From NCBI RefSeq assembly GCF_947501225.1, contig NZ_CANMUW010000020.1, positions 1 through 64,000 on the forward strand: DNA of 64,000 nt, given 5' to 3'. Under the pieces are notes generated by a model. That model did no database searches. It saw nothing but the letters and a program-made list of their open reading frames with translations, and was not told where the DNA came from. Shown here piece after piece: positions 32,167-41,613 of the stretch. Positions within the stretch are counted from its first letter, which is position 1. Each line of letters opens with the position of its first letter. The translations under genes were made by a program, and so were the position numbers. The DNA is from an uncultured Shewanella sp. Lineage in GTDB: Bacteria > Pseudomonadota > Gammaproteobacteria > Enterobacterales > Shewanellaceae.

Positions 32167-33372
32167 TTGCCAATAGATAGCTTTGTCATCTCAATATTTC
32201 TCATGCTCACCCTCGGGCGATTGCTCAGTGAGCTATGCTCCCGTGTGGGTATTCCTGGGGTGGTTGGCGAGATGTTGGCAGGACTCATTATCGGTCCTTC
32301 GATTCTGGGATGGGTTCATCCCCACAACACCCTCTCTGTGTTGGCGGAGCTTGGGGTAATTCTGCTGCTGTTCGATATCGGTTGCGAAACATCGATAAAA
32401 CGCCTCTACCACGCCAGTGGCAGATCTATCTGGGTTGCACTGGGTGGCATAGTGTTCCCCGTGGTCATAGGTGGTGCCTCAGCCGCCTACTGGCTGAACC
32501 TGCCATTATATACGGCCCTGTTCTTTGGCTGCGCGTTGACGGCCACCAGCATCGGCATCTCGATCAGGGTGATGACTCAGGCAGGTCAGGGCCAGACTCT
32601 TGCTGGTCAGGTGATTCTCGGCGCCGCAGTGGTCGATGATATCGTCGGTGTGGTATTGCTCAGCGTTTTGCTAAACTTCAACGCTTCAGGGACCCTGAGC
32701 ATGGCCTCTGTATTGATACTGGTCTTGAAGGTCGTTAGCTTCGTGTTTCTGGCTCCGCCTATGGCCAGAGCGCTTATCTACCTATTCAGAAGCTGGTACC
32801 CTCACACTAAAGGAAGCGGCTTTGAGGTTTTCGTGGTGATAACCTTGATCTGCCTGTTCGCCTGGCTGGCACATTGGTTCGGAGCACCGGCATTGCTAGG
32901 GGGCTTCGCAGCCGGAATGGCACTGTCCCGCCAATTTGTTTTCCCCACAAACAGGTATCTGCCTAACCCTTTCCCATTTACCCACAAGTTAGAGGTGTCT
33001 GCAAAACCACTTGTGGACCTTTTCTCCCCCATATTTTTTGTCTACGTAGGGATAAGTGTAGACCTGAGTCAGTTGGACCTCACGGTATCGGGCCTGCTGG
33101 TGCTTCTCTGGCTGGCTCTCATCGCCATAATCACTAAGCTGGCATCGGGCATGGCCGCAAAAGGGCCCTTGCGTAGAAAAATTATCATAGGAAGTGCGAT
33201 GATCCCGCGGGGAGAGGTCGGTTTGGTATTTGCCGAAATGGGGCTGCAGCTGGGTATCATTCAACCTAAGTTATTTACTGAGATGGTATTGATCATTGCC
33301 ATAACCAGCATCGCCGGGCCCTTACTGCTTAAGTGGTCACTCAAAGGGCAGAAGGTATTACGTAACAGGTAA
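32167..33372 (+). CDS. CPA2-family Na+(K+)/H+ antiporter
   Basis: A 401-residue membrane exchanger with about 12 helices. Marks are GRLLSELCSRVGIPGVVGEMLAG, ELGVILLLFDIGCETS, the Asp pair in GAAVVDDIVGVVLLSV (about residue 155), LGGFAAGMALSR and GSAMIPRGEVGLVFAEMG. This is the second CPA2 exchanger in the window, and the two are not close copies. The start is taken as the TTG at 32167 because GAGGAG lies six bases upstream; a TTG at 32140 would add nine residues and has no ribosome site. It reads away from the UspA gene. Confidence 0.88.
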   Translation: MPIDSFVISIFLMLTLGRLLSELCSRVGIPGVVGEMLAGLIIGPSILGWVHPHNTLSVLAELGVILLLFDIGCETSIKRLYHASGRSIWVALGGIVFPVVIGGASAAYWLNLPLYTALFFGCALTATSIGISIRVMTQAGQGQTLAGQVILGAAVVDDIVGVVLLSVLLNFNASGTLSMASVLILVLKVVSFVFLAPPMARALIYLFRSWYPHTKGSGFEVFVVITLICLFAWLAHWFGAPALLGGFAAGMALSRQFVFPTNRYLPNPFPFTHKLEVSAKPLVDLFSPIFFVYVGISVDLSQLDLTVSGLLVLLWLALIAIITKLASGMAAKGPLRRKIIIGSAMIPRGEVGLVFAEMGLQLGIIQPKLFTEMVLIIAITSIAGPLLLKWSLKGQKVLRNR

Positions 33373-33599
33373 ACGGCTCTCCTCTCTTGCTGGTCAATAC
33401 TTTTTATAAAAAACTCAAGAAGCTAGCACAGATTTAAACTATGATGGGGTGGCAGGCAAGTAGCGTCCGTAGCTTCTTGGCTATATGGAATATATGTTTA
33501 TAGGGCTAACCTTGTTTAACACCTTTATTCAACCTGGAGTCAGAGCCTGAACATAGAGAAAGTACAGGCAGCCGAGTCCGGATTAAAAGAGAGTGACCG

Positions 33600-33860
33600 A
33601 TGAAACATCAAAAACATGAAGCACAGTTATTAAAACTCGCTATGGAGATCGGTGTTGGTTACGCAAAGAAGCGTGGCTTTGCCGATTTTGACAGAGGGAT
33701 CTCACCTAAAGATAAAGTTGAGTGCATCTACCGCTTACTGGTAAACGACAAGCTAATCCAACCATTAGCGAAAGATAAGGAGGATGGACCAAATATGAAA
33801 CACAAACTCATACTCTGGATCAGCCGCCAGCTGCCTGCAGATCATGAGCTGCTGAACTAA
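33600..33860 (+). CDS. DUF5062-family small protein
   Basis: An 86-residue soluble protein with no signal peptide. The pattern KVECIYRLLVNDKLIQPLAKDKED and the end LILWISRQLPADHELL agree with DUF5062, a family I recall from Vibrio and Shewanella; its function is unknown. A GAGAGTGACC site precedes the ATG. It stands alone and is followed by a hairpin terminator shared with the convergent rimB-rimK gene. Confidence 0.75.
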   Translation: MKHQKHEAQLLKLAMEIGVGYAKKRGFADFDRGISPKDKVECIYRLLVNDKLIQPLAKDKEDGPNMKHKLILWISRQLPADHELLN

Positions 33861-33892
33861 GATTGTTAAAGTGACGACTTCCGGCTCATAAA

Positions 33893-33931
33893 ACAAAGGG
33901 CTAAGCCTCAATGTGAGACTTAGCCCTTAGC
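33893..33931. terminator. bidirectional terminator between DUF5062 and rimBK
   Basis: AAGGGCTAAGCCTCA (33896-33910) pairs with TGAGACTTAGCCCTT (33914-33928) with one mismatch, giving a 14-bp stem. It lies between two convergent genes and can serve both. Confidence 0.75.
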
Positions 33932-33979
33932 GTATTCACCAGTCACGACCGAAATCGAACGGCGTTCAGTTGGGTAAAG

Positions 33980-35350
33980 TTACTTTTTCCAGCCTAACTT
34001 CTTCTCGATAGAGTCAATCATGGCTGCAGCGACATCAATACCGGTTGCCGCTTCAATTCCCTCCAGTCCCGGCGACGAGTTAACCTCCAGCAAAAGAGGG
34101 CCTTTACTTGAACGAATGATATCGACACCCGCCACCTGCAGACCCATGGTCTTAGCCGCCTTAATAGCCAACTTTCTCTCCTCCGGCGTAACTTGCACGA
34201 TAGAAGCCGTCCCCCCCTGGTGGATATTCGCTCTGAACTCGCCAGGTGCAGCGGTCCGCTCTATAGAAGCGACTATTTTGCCATCGATCACGAAACAGCG
34301 CAGATCCTTTCCCTGTGCCTCCTTGATAAACTCCTGTACCAATAAGTTCGCTTTCAGCGACTTAAAGGCATTGATCACACTCTCTGCCGCCTTTCTGGTT
34401 TCAGCTAGCACTACCCCTTTTCCCTGGGTACCTTCGAGCAGCTTTACGATCAGAGGCGCCCCCCCCACCATATCGATCAGATCTGTGGTATCGGCCGGCG
34501 AATTAGCAAAGCCACTGGTGGGAATATCCAGATTATTTTTCTGCAGCAACTGCAGTGAAAACAACTTATCCCGTGACTGAGTGATCGCTTCTGAGCTATT
34601 AAGCGCCATTACACCCAGACTTTCAAAGTGGCGGGTCAATGCACACCCATAAAAAGTTAAGCTTGGGCGAATTCTGGGGATCACCGCATCGAGCTCATTC
34701 AGAATACGTCCGCCGCGATAGTGTACCTCCGGCTCTGAAGCATCCAACTTCATATAGCACTGTTTCACATTGAGAAAATACATCTCATGACCACGCTGTC
34801 TACCGGCCTCCATGATACGTTGATTACTATATAGCTCCGGATTACTCGCCAGTAAGCCTATCTTCAGCCCGCTGGCTGGAACAATAAACTTTCCATAGCG
34901 TTGATCCAGCTCTTCGGTAGAGAGCTCACCTAAGCAGCAGGTAGCAGAGGGATCCACTAAGATCTTTTGCCCCATAGCCTCGCGTCCGAGTAGCATGCGA
35001 TATCCCATGTTGGCACGGTTAGTCAAGGTCAGCTCAATATCCCAGCTCTGATCACCCAGATGAAGCTGTTCACGTACAACGAAACGCCTCTCTGTCTCAC
35101 CGTTAGAGCTCTTAATCACACGCCTGTCGATAAGCTTAGACTCACACTGCAGAGTCACTTTTCGGCTCCCCTGTAGTGGATGAACTTCATAGCTGACCCA
35201 AGTGCCGTCTTCGCGTTTAAAGGTGGAGATATTGATTGCGTGAAGCGATGATGTCTTTGCACCTGAATCCACACGTGCCTTGACCGCCTTGATGCCTAAC
35301 CCAGGTAAAGCACACCACTCTTCACTACCGACAACGATTTTGTTACTCAT
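33980..35350 (-). CDS. rimK: RimB-like protease/RimK ligase fusion
   Basis: A 456-residue protein in two parts. Residues 1-150 are an ATP-dependent zinc protease (RimB/DUF785, retropepsin-like), with RVDSGAKTSSLHA and LLGREAMG. The rest is a RimK-type ATP-grasp ligase, with KLLEGTQGKGVVLAET, VQEFIKEAQGKDLRCFVI and LLEVNSSPGLEGIE. RimK adds glutamate residues to ribosomal protein S6, and RimB is thought to trim them. Here both are in one chain, so addition and removal are linked. The start ATG is preceded by AAAGAG. A terminator lies 45 bp past the stop. The fusion is seen in several Shewanella; activity of each half is inferred. Confidence 0.88.
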   Translation of the reverse strand: MSNKIVVGSEEWCALPGLGIKAVKARVDSGAKTSSLHAINISTFKREDGTWVSYEVHPLQGSRKVTLQCESKLIDRRVIKSSNGETERRFVVREQLHLGDQSWDIELTLTNRANMGYRMLLGREAMGQKILVDPSATCCLGELSTEELDQRYGKFIVPASGLKIGLLASNPELYSNQRIMEAGRQRGHEMYFLNVKQCYMKLDASEPEVHYRGGRILNELDAVIPRIRPSLTFYGCALTRHFESLGVMALNSSEAITQSRDKLFSLQLLQKNNLDIPTSGFANSPADTTDLIDMVGGAPLIVKLLEGTQGKGVVLAETRKAAESVINAFKSLKANLLVQEFIKEAQGKDLRCFVIDGKIVASIERTAAPGEFRANIHQGGTASIVQVTPEERKLAIKAAKTMGLQVAGVDIIRSSKGPLLLEVNSSPGLEGIEAATGIDVAAAMIDSIEKKLGWKK

Positions 35351-35533
35351 CTCTTTGCTACATAAACAGGTTAATTAAAGCGCAAAAATACACCTATTTT
35401 TTCATTTCACAAAGATATAAAAACTAATGCCACTATAACCCTTATAATCAAATGGTTAGCAAAAATCATGCGCCAAAGAATTGATAAATGACATTACTTT
35501 TTGTATTGCAACCGCTCCCGGGAGGAATCGGAT

Positions 35534-35568
35534 AAAAAAATCCCCGCCACAAGTGACAGGGATTTTTT
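35534..35568 (-). terminator. terminator downstream of the carboxylase gene
   Basis: An AAAAAAATCCC/GGGATTTTTT stem, with imperfect extension through CGCCAC/GACA and a loop of about five bases, flanked by A and T runs. It lies between the carboxylase stop (35636) and the rimB-rimK start (35350), about 70 bp past the carboxylase. Confidence 0.75.
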
Positions 35569-35635
35569 ACAATCAGGCTAAGGAGAGTCTACAGCTCAGT
35601 AACAACCATGTTTATCGACCCTCCCCCTTAAGGAA

Positions 35636-38600
35636 TTACTCTACAGGAGAGACAACAAACAGTAGATCCCCTTGTGAGACCTGCTGACCATTGCTGTTTA
35701 ATACCCGCTCGATACGGTACTTCTTATCTTCAGGATACAAGATTGCATCCTGGCGGTTATAACCGGCTAAAGTTAGCTGCGAGAACATCTTCATAGCCTC
35801 TGTAAGCGCTAAAGTCTGATCTGCAGTAACTATGTCGCCTTCTTTAACAAAGTCCGCTTCACCAGGCGCAGGAGAGGTGTAGAAGATACCTGCACCCTGT
35901 GCCATCACCTTAAGTTCGTTACTCTCACCGACTCTCAATGACGCAGTATCGACACCTACAGTCTCTGCTGCCGCTTCCATCTCGGCAATCAGCTCAGGAA
36001 CATCAAGCTCGGCCATGAAGCGCGGTAGATAATTTGTGTCATATACGCCTTCGTTGAAGGTGCCATCTTTCAGGATACGAGTCAGCAACGGAATGTTGGT
36101 GGCAATACCTTTGATAACGACGCTATCGGCAAGGTAATCATGAAGCTTGTTGATCACATCCTCACGGCTCTCACCACGACAGATAATCTGAGCGATCAAG
36201 CTATCGTAGTATGGCGATACCTCTTTACCTTCACCGGCAATAGAGATGATCTCAATATCGTCACGCTCCGGCATCACATACTCAGTGATCACGCCTGGAT
36301 GTGGCAGCAGTTGCAGAACGCCATTGCTGTCTAACGCGGCCTTCTCAGCAGTCACACGCACTTCGATTGCATAACCAATTGACTGAGGCTCCAGATCTTC
36401 GATCGAACGACCCGCTGCGATATCGAAGCCGGCACTGACGATATCGATGCCTGATGTAGCTTCAGTTACAGGATGTTCAACCTGAAGACGTGTGTTCATC
36501 TCCATAAAGTAGACTTCGTTAGCATCTAAGTTATAGATAAACTCAACGGTACCGGCACCCATATAATCGGTCGCGTCGCCTAGGGCACGGGTGTATTCCA
36601 TCACCTTATCGTGAAGCTCTGCCGGTAGCATGGTCGAACCAGACTCCTCGACAACCTTCTGGTTGTTACGCTGTACTGAACAGTCGCGAAGGCCCAATAC
36701 CTTAGTATTACCGAACTTATCACGCAGCAGCTGAACCTCGATATGACGCAGTGAAGTCACATACTTCTCAAGGTAAAGATCCCCGTTACCAAATGCGGCA
36801 GCCGCTTCGGTAGAGGTTTGCTGGAACAGGCTGATCATGTCACCAGGACGCTCAACGACCTGAATCCCTTTACCGCCACCACCTTGAACCGCCTTAAGCA
36901 GTACAGGGTAACCAATTTCATTGGCAACGTTCACCGCTTGCTCTGCATTGGTTAAGATGCCATGACTACCGGGAACGACTGGAACACTCTGTGCCTGAGA
37001 GGTCTTAATCGCATTAGACTTGTTACCCATTGTCGTCATGCTATGTACGCTTGGTCCAACGAAGTTAACACCGTTGTTGACACAAAGCGCCGCAAACTGT
37101 GGGCTTTCTGACAGGAAGCCAATGCCGGGATGCAGTGCATCGACATTTTCATATTCGGCAACCTTCAACACCGAATAGGCATTGAGGTAACTCTCGTCGG
37201 AGGTGTTACCACCTAGACAAACCAGCTTATCATCCTCTTTGAGCATGTCTGCCGGTACTGAGGTCATATCCGGATCAGATGCAACCAGAACGACATCGAT
37301 GTCGTTATCATGGGCCTTACGGATAAGTTTAACCGCGGTACAACCACGCGCGTGAACCAGAACCTTGTTGATAGGCTTCATCAACTCACGAGGATCGTCC
37401 TGAACAATCTCCTCCTCAGCGACCATCATCTCAGGGACTAAGGTAGACAGAGCGTTGGCAATAACATCTTCAACCTTAGCCGTAGGTTTAGGCATAAGCG
37501 GATCGATACTGCTTAGCTGATCGTCGATGGTGTTGCTGAATGGATTGCTAACCAAAGCATTCATTGCACCAGGTACTTTCGACAGGTAGTTAGAGAGCGT
37601 TGCCGTAGATGGCAGATATGCAGGCACAACCATTTGACCGGCAAACGGCATATTCGTACCAGACAGGTAGTAGGTCTGAACCAGAGGGTGAGTCACGAAG
37701 CTCGCCTGAGCACCACCGGTACAGTCGCCATAACCAAACATCATTACCGGCAGCTCGTTATCACGGATAAAGCGGGTGATACGGTCGTTCACTACAGCCA
37801 TAGAGAATAGTGCAGCCGCCCCCTCTTTAGTCTGCATACCACCTGAACTGATGAAGCAGATAACAGGAAGTTTACGCTTAGCACACTCGATCAGCAGTGC
37901 ACTGAACTTCTCGGCACTGGCCATATCGAAGGCACCAGCCTGGAATGCGGTATTAGAAACCGCAACACCGACTCGCATCTGCTTGCCGCCGTGCTCGAAA
38001 TCGGCCATACCCGTTATCAAGCCACATGGACGGATCCCCTTATCCAGCGCATCTTCGATAGATAAACGGAAACCGGGGAAATTAAGCAAGTTGGCCGACA
38101 TCTTATCGCCGTTGACCTCCTCGAAATCGGTGAAGAACTTCTCGATAATACTTTCCCAGCTCATCTTACCGGCACGCTTCTCATCACGAAGCACCTTCTG
38201 GATCAAGAGATCCTGATAACCCATGGTGAGACGGTTCCAGAAATCTTTACGACGACCGATACGAACTGGGTTGATAGCACCGGTATATTCGCTGCTCTCT
38301 TTCTCGCTGTCGAAATATTCAGGTAGCAGACGCTCGAAGAAGTAAGTCAGGATAACAAACAGGCTGTCATTCAACTGCGGGAAGCCAACACTCTTCCACT
38401 GTTCAGTTTTAGTCAGCAACTCGGCGCGGTTTGACTGAGACATAAAGAACTTCAGCCACTTATAGAACTTACTCTTATCGTTTGCGGTATCCTGAGTCGA
38501 AATCGCACGGTCGATTGAGTCATGCAGCAGGTTATCGACCGATGCACGGGAGAGGCTCTTAGCCATCATGGCTTCTTTAGCGATAGAGGCCAGGTTACCG

Positions 38601-40189
38601 ACCACATTATCATAAAGAGCGTTGAAAATCAGAATGTTATAGCACTGCCAGATAAAGTCTTCACGCAACTCATCATGAATGACTACATCGAGAACGGTTA
38701 GCTTGTTCAACTCAGGCCAGTCCGCTTGAGTTACTTCCGATGGAAGCGTCTCAAGATACTGAATCAAACCCTTAAAGTTATTTTCGGCATTACCTTTCCA
38801 ACGGTGATAGAGTGACCAACCGATATTGAAAAGCAGCGCCTTACGCGCTTTCTTATAGTTCTCTTTAGGCTCACCTAAGATCAGGCGAGTCAGCATGTTA
38901 CGTTCGGTAGACACCTCATCACGCTTGGAGACGAAGTTGCCCCAAAGCTTATTCAGCTCTTCATCATAGACCAGCTTATCCGGGCTTGATAACCAAGACT
39001 GGAATACTCTGTCCTGCTCCTGCTGAATACGGGCCAGCAGATCTCCTTCGGGCACACTGACCTTAGAGAGACGGCCATACTGCTCCTGAGAGATGGAGTG
39101 TATACGGCTACGCAGTGTCAGGTAGCGCAAGTAACGGTAGGCACTGCCAAACAGGTTCAGGTGCATAGTTGGGTTATTAGCAACCGCAAGTTCTGCATGA
39201 TGCTCGAGCGCGAGTAAGTTCTTAGATGGGCTGAGAAAGCGGGTAAGACTTCGGTCATAATGCTCACGCAGATCGTCTGATTCACGCACAAACTGAACCG
39301 CAGCCTGCTCTACCGCTTCGACACTACTGATGATAGCGCGGCGCAGGTTATGTTGACGCTCGTCTCTATCCGATGGAGAGAAATCGATAATACCGTCGAT
39401 ACAACCTGAGGTATATAGCTCCTCCGGTGACACACCGACAGACTTAGCACACTCCTGCCAGGAGAGATTGTACTTACGCGCAATGCTCTGCAGACCTTGT
39501 GGCTGAATGGTATTAAAAATACCATCACGAAGAGACAGCAGGATATTTGCTGCCGCCAGCGGGATAGCACCACCTGAATAACCGGCGCCAATCACGATAC
39601 CTACGGTAGGGACATCGACGTTGGCACTCTCGGCGATCGCCTTTGAGATGCTGTGAGCCTGGTTTTGACTGTTAGCGATCTCACCGGCATCGGCACCCGG
39701 TGTGTCGATGAGATAGATAATAGGCATAGCCATCTCTGCAAACTTGCGGATAGCCTTACATGCCTCGAGATGATGCTCAGGCATCCAGGCGCCATTACCG
39801 GTTGTACGCTCTTGAGCGATAAAGCCCAGGCGACGGGTACGTGTACCGAAGTTAAGTTCGATCTCAGCGCTGTAGAAAGGGCCTACATGGGTTTCGGCAA
39901 TCAACTTCCCCTTAAGGTCCGCGATAACACGCTTCGCACCCGGGCGGTTTTTATCTAATGTCGGTTGAATAACCTTAGTGACGTAGCCGTCGACATCCAA
40001 AAGCTCTAACTCTTTCAAGTTCGACTGGATAGCCTCGTCGTCTAAGAGACCTTTAATCTCTTCGGCCAAACTCTGTTTACTGTGCTCAGGAAACAGTGAA
40101 AAATCTTGTGCCAGATGCTCTGCTTGTAGAAAAAGCGGATCGGCAGATTGAGCTTGAGTCATGTTTGTGGGCTTATTGTTGCTGGTCAT
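35636..40189 (-). CDS. single-chain acyl/acetyl-CoA carboxylase (CT, BC and BCCP in one protein)
   Basis: A 1517-residue multidomain carboxylase. In order: a CT-alpha (AccA-like) domain (about 90-330, with YLIDTPGADAGE and IGAGYSGGAIPLA); a long linker of about 350 residues that I do not recognise; a CT-beta (AccD-like) domain (about 690-960, with SSGGMQTKEGAAALFSMA and GYGDCTGGAQASF); a biotin carboxylase ATP-grasp domain (about 965-1415, with KAVQGGGGKGIQV and EMNTRLQVEHPVTE); and a biotinyl domain with the biotin Lys at about 1467 in TEAMKMFS. The four-Cys zinc finger typical of AccD was not seen. It should convert a short-chain acyl-CoA, probably acetyl-CoA, to its malonyl form. ATG 40189 has AGAGGA upstream. 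S. oneidensis has the same protein beside a LysR gene. Confidence 0.9.
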   Translation of the reverse strand: MTSNNKPTNMTQAQSADPLFLQAEHLAQDFSLFPEHSKQSLAEEIKGLLDDEAIQSNLKELELLDVDGYVTKVIQPTLDKNRPGAKRVIADLKGKLIAETHVGPFYSAEIELNFGTRTRRLGFIAQERTTGNGAWMPEHHLEACKAIRKFAEMAMPIIYLIDTPGADAGEIANSQNQAHSISKAIAESANVDVPTVGIVIGAGYSGGAIPLAAANILLSLRDGIFNTIQPQGLQSIARKYNLSWQECAKSVGVSPEELYTSGCIDGIIDFSPSDRDERQHNLRRAIISSVEAVEQAAVQFVRESDDLREHYDRSLTRFLSPSKNLLALEHHAELAVANNPTMHLNLFGSAYRYLRYLTLRSRIHSISQEQYGRLSKVSVPEGDLLARIQQEQDRVFQSWLSSPDKLVYDEELNKLWGNFVSKRDEVSTERNMLTRLILGEPKENYKKARKALLFNIGWSLYHRWKGNAENNFKGLIQYLETLPSEVTQADWPELNKLTVLDVVIHDELREDFIWQCYNILIFNALYDNVVGNLASIAKEAMMAKSLSRASVDNLLHDSIDRAISTQDTANDKSKFYKWLKFFMSQSNRAELLTKTEQWKSVGFPQLNDSLFVILTYFFERLLPEYFDSEKESSEYTGAINPVRIGRRKDFWNRLTMGYQDLLIQKVLRDEKRAGKMSWESIIEKFFTDFEEVNGDKMSANLLNFPGFRLSIEDALDKGIRPCGLITGMADFEHGGKQMRVGVAVSNTAFQAGAFDMASAEKFSALLIECAKRKLPVICFISSGGMQTKEGAAALFSMAVVNDRITRFIRDNELPVMMFGYGDCTGGAQASFVTHPLVQTYYLSGTNMPFAGQMVVPAYLPSTATLSNYLSKVPGAMNALVSNPFSNTIDDQLSSIDPLMPKPTAKVEDVIANALSTLVPEMMVAEEEIVQDDPRELMKPINKVLVHARGCTAVKLIRKAHDNDIDVVLVASDPDMTSVPADMLKEDDKLVCLGGNTSDESYLNAYSVLKVAEYENVDALHPGIGFLSESPQFAALCVNNGVNFVGPSVHSMTTMGNKSNAIKTSQAQSVPVVPGSHGILTNAEQAVNVANEIGYPVLLKAVQGGGGKGIQVVERPGDMISLFQQTSTEAAAAFGNGDLYLEKYVTSLRHIEVQLLRDKFGNTKVLGLRDCSVQRNNQKVVEESGSTMLPAELHDKVMEYTRALGDATDYMGAGTVEFIYNLDANEVYFMEMNTRLQVEHPVTEATSGIDIVSAGFDIAAGRSIEDLEPQSIGYAIEVRVTAEKAALDSNGVLQLLPHPGVITEYVMPERDDIEIISIAGEGKEVSPYYDSLIAQIICRGESREDVINKLHDYLADSVVIKGIATNIPLLTRILKDGTFNEGVYDTNYLPRFMAELDVPELIAEMEAAAETVGVDTASLRVGESNELKVMAQGAGIFYTSPAPGEADFVKEGDIVTADQTLALTEAMKMFSQLTLAGYNRQDAILYPEDKKYRIERVLNSNGQQVSQGDLLFVVSPVE

Positions 40190-40310
40190 CAATTGATCCT
40201 CTGCTTAGCCTCTAGAATTTTTTAGCTCGTAAATATAACTTTGTTATAGTGTCAAATACCATTAAACTGCATTAGACGCTTTGTTCCATTTTTGAGACAG
40301 TGATAAAAAT

Positions 40311-41222
40311 ATGCCTGATCTGAATGGTATGATGCTGTTTGCAGCGGTTGTTAGAGCCAAAGGGTTCTCTCAAGCGGCCCGCGAAATAGGCATGCCAAAA
40401 TCAACAATAAGTCGTAAAGTTGCCCAACTGGAGGAGCAACTGGGAGTACGATTGCTGCAACGTGATACCCGAAATCTGAGTCTCACTCAGGTAGGTGCGC
40501 TCTTCTATCAACACTGCACCAGTATCAGCGATGAGATTGAAGCGGCGAAGGCGACAATCGAGAACACCCACAACGATGTGTCAGGCTTGCTGCGCATTGC
40601 TATTCCTGTCTCTTTTAGCCAGGAGATTATCGCCAACCTCTGCAGTAGCTTCATGCGTCTGTATCCTAACATTGAGCTGGATGTACAGTTTACCGATAGT
40701 GAGGTCGGCCTCGTTGGCGAAGGCTATGATATCGCCATCAAATATGGCCCGTTGCAATCTTCGGACCTAGTGGCAAGGTTACTCTTCGAACGCCAGCCTA
40801 TTTTGGTCGCCAGCCCCGGTTACCTGAAACTTAACGGCACCCCGGCCACCCCACAAGATCTGATGAACCATAGCGGTATACTGCTCGGTACCTCTCGCTC
40901 TGCACCGATATGGCCGCTGGGTAAAGGTACCAGAAAAACCATGGTTAACTTCAAACGAAAAGTCAGGGTCAATAGTGCCGTCATGGTCAAGCAGTTGGTT
41001 CAGGATGACTTCGGTATCGCCATGCTTTCCAATTCGGTTTGTAAAAATGAACTGGCCAGTGGTGCTCTCGTACCGATTCTGCAGGAGTGGCCGATAGAGG
41101 CATTTAAGGTCTACGGCGTCTACTCAAGCAGGCGACAACTCGCCACCAATATCAGCGTATTTTTAGATTTCTTCACCAAACGTTTCAGCAGCCATGAATC
41201 ACTGCAATCTTTAATGGTTTAG
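40311..41222 (+). CDS. LysR-family regulator divergent from the carboxylase
   Basis: A 303-residue LysR regulator: an N-terminal winged helix-turn-helix (FSQAAREIGMPKSTISRKVAQLEEQLGVRLLQRDTRNLSLT, in the AaeR/DsdC-like branch), then a periplasmic-binding-type effector domain. It is divergent from the carboxylase gene with 120 bp between, the classic LysR arrangement, so it likely controls that gene and itself. The effector is unknown; an acyl-CoA or fatty-acid signal would fit. Confidence 0.9.
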   Translation: MPDLNGMMLFAAVVRAKGFSQAAREIGMPKSTISRKVAQLEEQLGVRLLQRDTRNLSLTQVGALFYQHCTSISDEIEAAKATIENTHNDVSGLLRIAIPVSFSQEIIANLCSSFMRLYPNIELDVQFTDSEVGLVGEGYDIAIKYGPLQSSDLVARLLFERQPILVASPGYLKLNGTPATPQDLMNHSGILLGTSRSAPIWPLGKGTRKTMVNFKRKVRVNSAVMVKQLVQDDFGIAMLSNSVCKNELASGALVPILQEWPIEAFKVYGVYSSRRQLATNISVFLDFFTKRFSSHESLQSLMV

Positions 41223-41613
41223 CCTCACTGCTATCAACTCATCATTAACGACTGAAGGGAGAGCCCCCGATAAAGGCATATAAGCGGGCGGAACACTCGA
41301 GTATTGCCACTTGGCAGTACCAGTCACATACTAAAAATTGCGAGGCCACAAAGGGGCAATATTAAGCCACTGCCGATGGGTTTAAACACTCGCCCCCCAC
41401 CTTCTCCATTCACTGACATGGATATCTGCCCGCTCCCTCTCGCTTGCCCAATAAGCAGATTAATCCTAAATTCCAGTGCTTTATTTGCATATGCATGCTG
41501 CTATAATAAATTCATATTAACAGCTGGTAGCAGATTGGTTACTCGCCTGTTTCGTGGTACGAAAGGCATAACCCGGCTCTACATAATAACGCTCGATAGA
41601 AAGGAATTTAGTC
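41223..41613. other. intergenic region before the Pcp-like gene
   Basis: About 390 bp. It contains a small TGCCACTTGGCA palindrome near 41308 and an A/T-rich stretch at 41470-41520 that may hold the promoter of the next gene. No gene or strong terminator is apparent. Confidence 0.45.

Noticed and set aside
32235..32639. Frame of 134 residues inside the antiporter gene
   Set aside because: A same-strand shadow in another frame, rich in Arg and Trp, as typical for frame-shifted reads of membrane-protein genes.
37776..38216. Frame of 146 residues opposite the carboxylase
   Set aside because: Shadow of the carboxyltransferase domain; no start signal or family.
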